Shown piece after piece: positions 60,579 through 64,000 of a stretch of 64,000 nt of DNA (position 1 is the first letter of the stretch; each line of letters starts with the position of its first letter). The notes under the pieces were generated by a model. That model saw nothing but the letters and a program-made list of their open reading frames with translations, had not been told where the DNA came from and did not search any database. This DNA is from CAVXFS01 sp963761115 (lineage in GTDB: Bacteria; Pseudomonadota; Gammaproteobacteria; Burkholderiales; Gallionellaceae), in assembly GCA_963761115.1 (NCBI GenBank), contig CAVXFS010000004.1, forward strand, positions 124,001 through 188,000. Reading direction: 5' to 3'. The position numbers and the translations under genes were made by a program.

Positions 60579-61144
60579 TGTTGCAGTTGAAACATCGCCC
60601 TGATATGAGACTCCGGGCAGTACTGGTTACGGGTGTATTAGTCATCATGGGAGGGCTGTTCATCACGTATATTCCATATGGCTCTCATTCTACTCCAGTG
60701 GATGGATCAACAATTGATCCTGCGGATCATGCACGCGAGAAATCCGAGGTTGAGATACGGGATCGCTTCAAGCAAGGTGTGGCCATGCTCAATGCCAAGA
60801 ATTATGGGCAAGCGCTGACAGCATTCCATCGCGTGATCGAGCTGTCGCCGGAAATGCCGGAAGCACACGTCAATGCCGGCTTTGCACTGATCGGGATGGG
60901 TCGATATTCGGTGGCACGCGAATTCTTCGAGGGTGCATTGGCGTTGCGCAAGGATCAGGTCAACGCGTATTATGGGTTAGCTGAAGCTTTGGAAGGACTT
61001 GATGATTTGCCGGGTGCGCTTGGCGCCATGCGGACCTATCTGCATTTGGCGCCGCAGGACGACCCCTACCGGCGCAAGGCTGAATCTGCAGTTTGGGAAT
61101 GGGAAAGTAAAATTAATGAGCCAAACCAGCCAAAAATAAAATGA
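60578..61144 (+). CDS. Membrane-anchored TPR protein
   Basis: The 188-residue protein has one N-terminal membrane helix (about 12-33) and a periplasmic domain with three TPRs (GVAMLNAKNYGQALTAFHRVIELSPE; PEAHVNAGFALIGMGRYSVAREFFEGAL). Coupled to ccsA by TGATG, it is well placed to be an apocytochrome-holding factor like CcmI/NrfG (inference). The ATG is chosen because the frame upstream overlaps ccsA. Confidence 0.8.
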   Translation: MLQLKHRPDMRLRAVLVTGVLVIMGGLFITYIPYGSHSTPVDGSTIDPADHAREKSEVEIRDRFKQGVAMLNAKNYGQALTAFHRVIELSPEMPEAHVNAGFALIGMGRYSVAREFFEGALALRKDQVNAYYGLAEALEGLDDLPGALGAMRTYLHLAPQDDPYRRKAESAVWEWESKINEPNQPKIK

Positions 61145-61197
61145 ATGGTATGATCGAGATAAATCTATCGTATTTTCTGCATTGAAATGGGTGCTGA

Positions 61198-61623
61198 ATG
61201 TCTGAAATGCGCTACTCTCATATACTGTTATTGCTTTTGATTCTGTCCGGTTGCGCGCCTCGCGTGCTATCGTCCGGTCCGGCTGGCGTGGCGATAGAGC
61301 CTATAATGATAGCGCCCGATATGATAAAAATTCAACAAATGGCGGATGCTGAATGTGCCAAATATAACCGTATTGCAATCAGGAGTAATGGGCGCCTTGA
61401 TGCTCCCTATAGACGAAAATCATCGTTAATCTGGGCTCTTCCGGAAGATGACCTGAGAGCCCCGGTATCGCAAAGATTTAGACAATCCAGATTGAATGGC
61501 ACGGATAGCACTGGTATGAGTCAAAGTCCCACAATTCGTTTTCTATGCAGAGATCGACCTGTGGAAAGTAACGTAACGCCTTCCTATGAGTGGCCGGAAT
61601 TGCTGCACCAGACCGCTCCGTAG
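61198..61623 (+). CDS. Small uncharacterised lipoprotein
   Basis: The 141-residue product has lipobox ILSGC after a Leu-rich segment. It then has ADAECAKYNRIAIR and basic, Ser/Arg-rich stretches; a second Cys lies in RFLCRDRP. I do not recognise the family. It follows the System II genes by about 50 bases and may belong to their transcript. Confidence 0.6.
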   Translation: MSEMRYSHILLLLLILSGCAPRVLSSGPAGVAIEPIMIAPDMIKIQQMADAECAKYNRIAIRSNGRLDAPYRRKSSLIWALPEDDLRAPVSQRFRQSRLNGTDSTGMSQSPTIRFLCRDRPVESNVTPSYEWPELLHQTAP

Positions 61624-61844
61624 CATTCCAGGTGCAAAAACAAGATGGACACCTTCGCTGGACATGCGCGGAATGAATGCAGGCAGAATCAATGCAACGC
61701 AGCTGGAAATACCCGTGTCCTTCAGCAAACCAACCCGCCCCTGTTCATTGTCGAGCCGAAAATTCTGCCGGTGGTTCATTTGTCGGCAGGGTGTCCTGGT
61801 GGATTATCCTGCAGCAACTGTTGATCCGGATTGATTGTTAATTT

Positions 61845-63728
61845 ATGACTGATATGCCAATTCACATCAGGATGATTGAAACATGTAATCGTGTTTCTTC
61901 AAAAGTCAGGTTGGCCCATGTGAGCCTGATATTGGTCGGGCTGATGTTTGTGCTGCCCTTTCAATATTATTATCACCGGTTTCCCCTGACCTCTTTTTAT
62001 CAGGAATGGATCGCTGCATTCTTCGGTTTGTGTGCTTCGGGTCTGCTGCTAACGAAAAGTTATTGGCAGCAGCCGGAAATTCCGCGTGTTGTCCTGTTGC
62101 CCGCAGGATTGTCCATTCTCATACTGTTGCAGTTTTTCCTCGGCAGGGTGGAATATTTTTCCCAGGCCTTGATGGCAATCATGTACTTAACCTGGATGGC
62201 GCTACTCATTATGCTGGGGCATCGATTGCGTCAACAATTGGGCATGCCAGTCGTGGCGACAGTATTGGCCGCTTTCCTGCTGTTTGGCTGCGAATTGGCC
62301 GCGCTAACCGGAATCGGGCAGCAATTTGATTTAAGCAATTATGTCTTTGATCACTTTGTTGCGCTGAAGATAGGTCCGTCAATATCGGGAAATGTGGCGC
62401 AACCAAACCACTTCGCGGATTACATAACTCTGGGCCTGATTTCACTTGGCCTACTGAGCTTGCGTTGGCAAATGCGGTCATGGCAGGTGATGCTGCTGGC
62501 GTTGCCACTGTTGTATGTGTTGGTATTGAGCGGTTCACGCAGCGTATGGTTGTTCCTGGTCGCTCTTTCTGCCATGGCGTTCCTGTGGCAGCGCCGAGAC
62601 AAATCCTGCCTGCCATTATTACGCTACAGTTTGTTGCTGATTCTTGGATTTGGCTTGATGCACTTGATAGTGCAAATACCTGGTGTGGCAGGTACAACGG
62701 CAAGTGTGACCTCCGGCGAGCGCCTGATCAAAGAAGTCGGAGGGGTTGTCGGCAGCGTAAGCGGGGGTCACGGCATGGGGCTGGGGAGCAGTTTCCGCAT
62801 CATCCTGTGGCATGAGGCATGGTTGATGTTTGAGCGGTTTCCGTTGTTGGGCGCAGGTTTGGGTCAATTTGCATGGCAACATTTCCTGATGGGGCCGGTA
62901 TTGCAAAATACCAATGCGCCACAGATCTATCTGAATGCACACAATTTCATTTTTCAGATTGCCGCTGAATTTGGCTCGGTCGGGCTGGCCATTTTGCTGG
63001 TTACGCTGGTGTTATGGTTAAGGAGAGGTCGCAATACAATTTTGACCGCAGATCATTGGTGGGCTTATGGCTTGCTTGCCGTACTGGTCATTCACGGTTT
63101 ACTGGAATATCCGCTCTGGTTCACATATTTCATCAGTTTTGTGGCCCTGGCCCTCGGCATGTTGGACACGGCTTTTTTTCGCCCGGTCCGGGTTGGGGTC
63201 GGGCGAGTGGTGATTACCTCGATCTTTGTGGCCGGAACGGTGTCGATGGCGCTGATGTGGACCGGGTACAGCAGATTGGAAGAGCTGAATTCCTATCTCC
63301 CGCCCGATTCCATGCGGAATGATAGTTACGAGCAGCGCATGAGCCTGAAACGTGTTCAAAATGCCTTGATTGCAATGCCAGCTTCACAACAGCTGTTTTT
63401 GAAACCTGTGGTTGAATATATGCTCACCCTTACAGGATGGGATAACTTTGCGGACAATCTCGCCCTGAATGGGCGAGCAATGCATTTTTGGCCTGCGCCA
63501 CAAGTGACCTATCGCCAGGCGATCCTGCTGGCTCGTCTGGGCCGAAATGCCGAGGCTAGAGCCCAGATTGAACGCGCCATCTGGGCTGGTCCGTCGACAT
63601 TTCCTGAGGTTTTGGTGAAATTGCGTAAAATAGCCGAACTTGATCCGGACCCGAATCGAATGCCGGCGCTGGTTGAGTTCTCGGTCCAGAAGTACGAAGA
63701 ATGGAAAAAAATACAGGCTACCAAGTAA
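61845..63728 (+). CDS. O-antigen ligase / PglL-type O-oligosaccharyltransferase
   Basis: The 627-residue membrane protein has about twelve helices. It has the PglL-associated segment GNVAQPNHFADYITLGLISLGLL, the Wzy_C region with VLSGSRSVWLFLVAL, then RIILWHEAWLMFERFPLLGAGLGQFAWQHF, and a later AHNFIFQIAAEFG and LEYPLWFTYF. The C-terminal ~130 residues are soluble and TPR-like. The family moves lipid-linked glycans onto proteins (often type IV pilins) or lipid A in the periplasm. The downstream gene encodes a secreted protein. Substrate unknown. Confidence 0.85.
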   Translation: MTDMPIHIRMIETCNRVSSKVRLAHVSLILVGLMFVLPFQYYYHRFPLTSFYQEWIAAFFGLCASGLLLTKSYWQQPEIPRVVLLPAGLSILILLQFFLGRVEYFSQALMAIMYLTWMALLIMLGHRLRQQLGMPVVATVLAAFLLFGCELAALTGIGQQFDLSNYVFDHFVALKIGPSISGNVAQPNHFADYITLGLISLGLLSLRWQMRSWQVMLLALPLLYVLVLSGSRSVWLFLVALSAMAFLWQRRDKSCLPLLRYSLLLILGFGLMHLIVQIPGVAGTTASVTSGERLIKEVGGVVGSVSGGHGMGLGSSFRIILWHEAWLMFERFPLLGAGLGQFAWQHFLMGPVLQNTNAPQIYLNAHNFIFQIAAEFGSVGLAILLVTLVLWLRRGRNTILTADHWWAYGLLAVLVIHGLLEYPLWFTYFISFVALALGMLDTAFFRPVRVGVGRVVITSIFVAGTVSMALMWTGYSRLEELNSYLPPDSMRNDSYEQRMSLKRVQNALIAMPASQQLFLKPVVEYMLTLTGWDNFADNLALNGRAMHFWPAPQVTYRQAILLARLGRNAEARAQIERAIWAGPSTFPEVLVKLRKIAELDPDPNRMPALVEFSVQKYEEWKKIQATK

Positions 63729-63896
63729 TTACCAGTTATTTTGTGCCCGCATGGAACTCACTGTTTAGTTTGACAGTCCTAGTAGTTGCAGATCGTTGCG
63801 TGTAGCCTTTCCGGCAAACAATTCGTATTGGACAAAGTTGATTCAAGCCAAGTACAATTGAAGGCCCAACCTGATTAACTAATTTGAGGAATTCTT

Positions 63897-64000
63897 ATGC
63901 GCACCATTTTTATCATGTTTGTAGCATCCTTGTTTTCTGTTTCCGCCATTGCCGAGACCGCATCATCGGCACCCAGAATGCAGCTCGCTGCAAATAGCCA
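63897..64000 (+). CDS. Start of a secreted protein (3' end outside window)
   Basis: ATG with GAGGA seven bases upstream opens a frame through the window end. The first 34 residues show a signal peptide (MRTIFIMFVASLFSVSAIA) cleaved before ETASS. The visible part is too short to assign a product. Confidence 0.6.
   Translation, partial: MRTIFIMFVASLFSVSAIAETASSAPRMQLAANS

Noticed and set aside
61586..61834. An 82-codon frame between the small lipoprotein and the PglL-type gene
   Set aside because: It overlaps the lipoprotein gene end, has no start context, and its composition looks non-coding.
1..64000. CRISPR arrays, tRNA or rRNA genes, insertion sequences
   Set aside because: I looked for regularly spaced repeats, cloverleaf-type sequences, transposase-like frames and terminal inverted repeats and saw none that I could support; a tRNAscan or ISfinder search would be decisive.

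Overview
The window looks like a chromosomal segment of a betaproteobacterium, most plausibly from the Nitrosomonadales/Gallionellales group (neutrophilic iron oxidisers and relatives). The housekeeping part (ribB-ribH-nusB-thiL-pgpA, ftsEX/ftsY, rsmD-coaD-YfhL-type ferredoxin, ubiA/ubiC, recG) is typical of betaproteobacteria, while the accessory part is dominated by secreted c-type cytochromes. Taxonomy is inferred from gene content only. The first ~23 kb is visibly GC-richer than the 44-58 kb cytochrome region.

Layout. 0-15.7 kb: riboflavin/thiamine/phospholipid genes, cell-division ABC complex and SRP receptor, an M16 peptidase pair, rsmD, coaD, ferredoxin, cytochrome b561, ubiquinone genes, recG and ridA. 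16.0-20.4 kb: ccmF-ccmH-ccmI-tlpA, the late (haem ligation) half of cytochrome c maturation System I. 20.4-23.4 kb: a membrane histidine kinase and an NtrC-type sigma-54 activator. 23.5-27.6 kb: Sel1 proteins flanking a monohaem cytochrome and two Reg_prop-type beta-propeller proteins. 27.6-32.8 kb (minus strand): two trihaem cytochromes, a polytopic membrane protein and a kelch lipoprotein. 33.2-42.3 kb: four large TPR proteins, three with O-GlcNAc-transferase-like (GT41) domains and one with a sulfotransferase domain. 42.6-43.6 kb: an orphan membrane protein.

44.2-58.6 kb is the most striking part. It holds an outer-membrane beta-barrel protein, six multihaem cytochromes with 28 CXXCH motifs in total, two NHL-propeller lipoproteins and a helical periplasmic protein. 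It has the expected ingredients of a porin-cytochrome conduit for electron transfer across the outer membrane. The paralogues occur in mirror-image order around the helical protein. The tetrahaem cytochrome has its own sigma-54-like promoter, a hairpin at the predicted 5' end of its message and a strong terminator. 58.7-61.1 kb carries ResB-CcsA (System II cytochrome c maturation) and a TPR protein directly behind the cytochromes. 61.2-64 kb has a small lipoprotein, a PglL/Wzy-type O-oligosaccharyltransferase and the start of a secreted protein.

Working model (inference): the barrel plus triheme and larger cytochromes form a trans-outer-membrane electron conduit. The tetrahaem and 11-haem proteins act at or beyond the cell surface. 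NHL, Reg_prop and kelch propellers act as assembly or docking scaffolds. ResB/CcsA sits next to the cluster to supply haem ligation capacity. The histidine kinase/sigma-54 activator pair is a candidate regulator of the tetrahaem gene.
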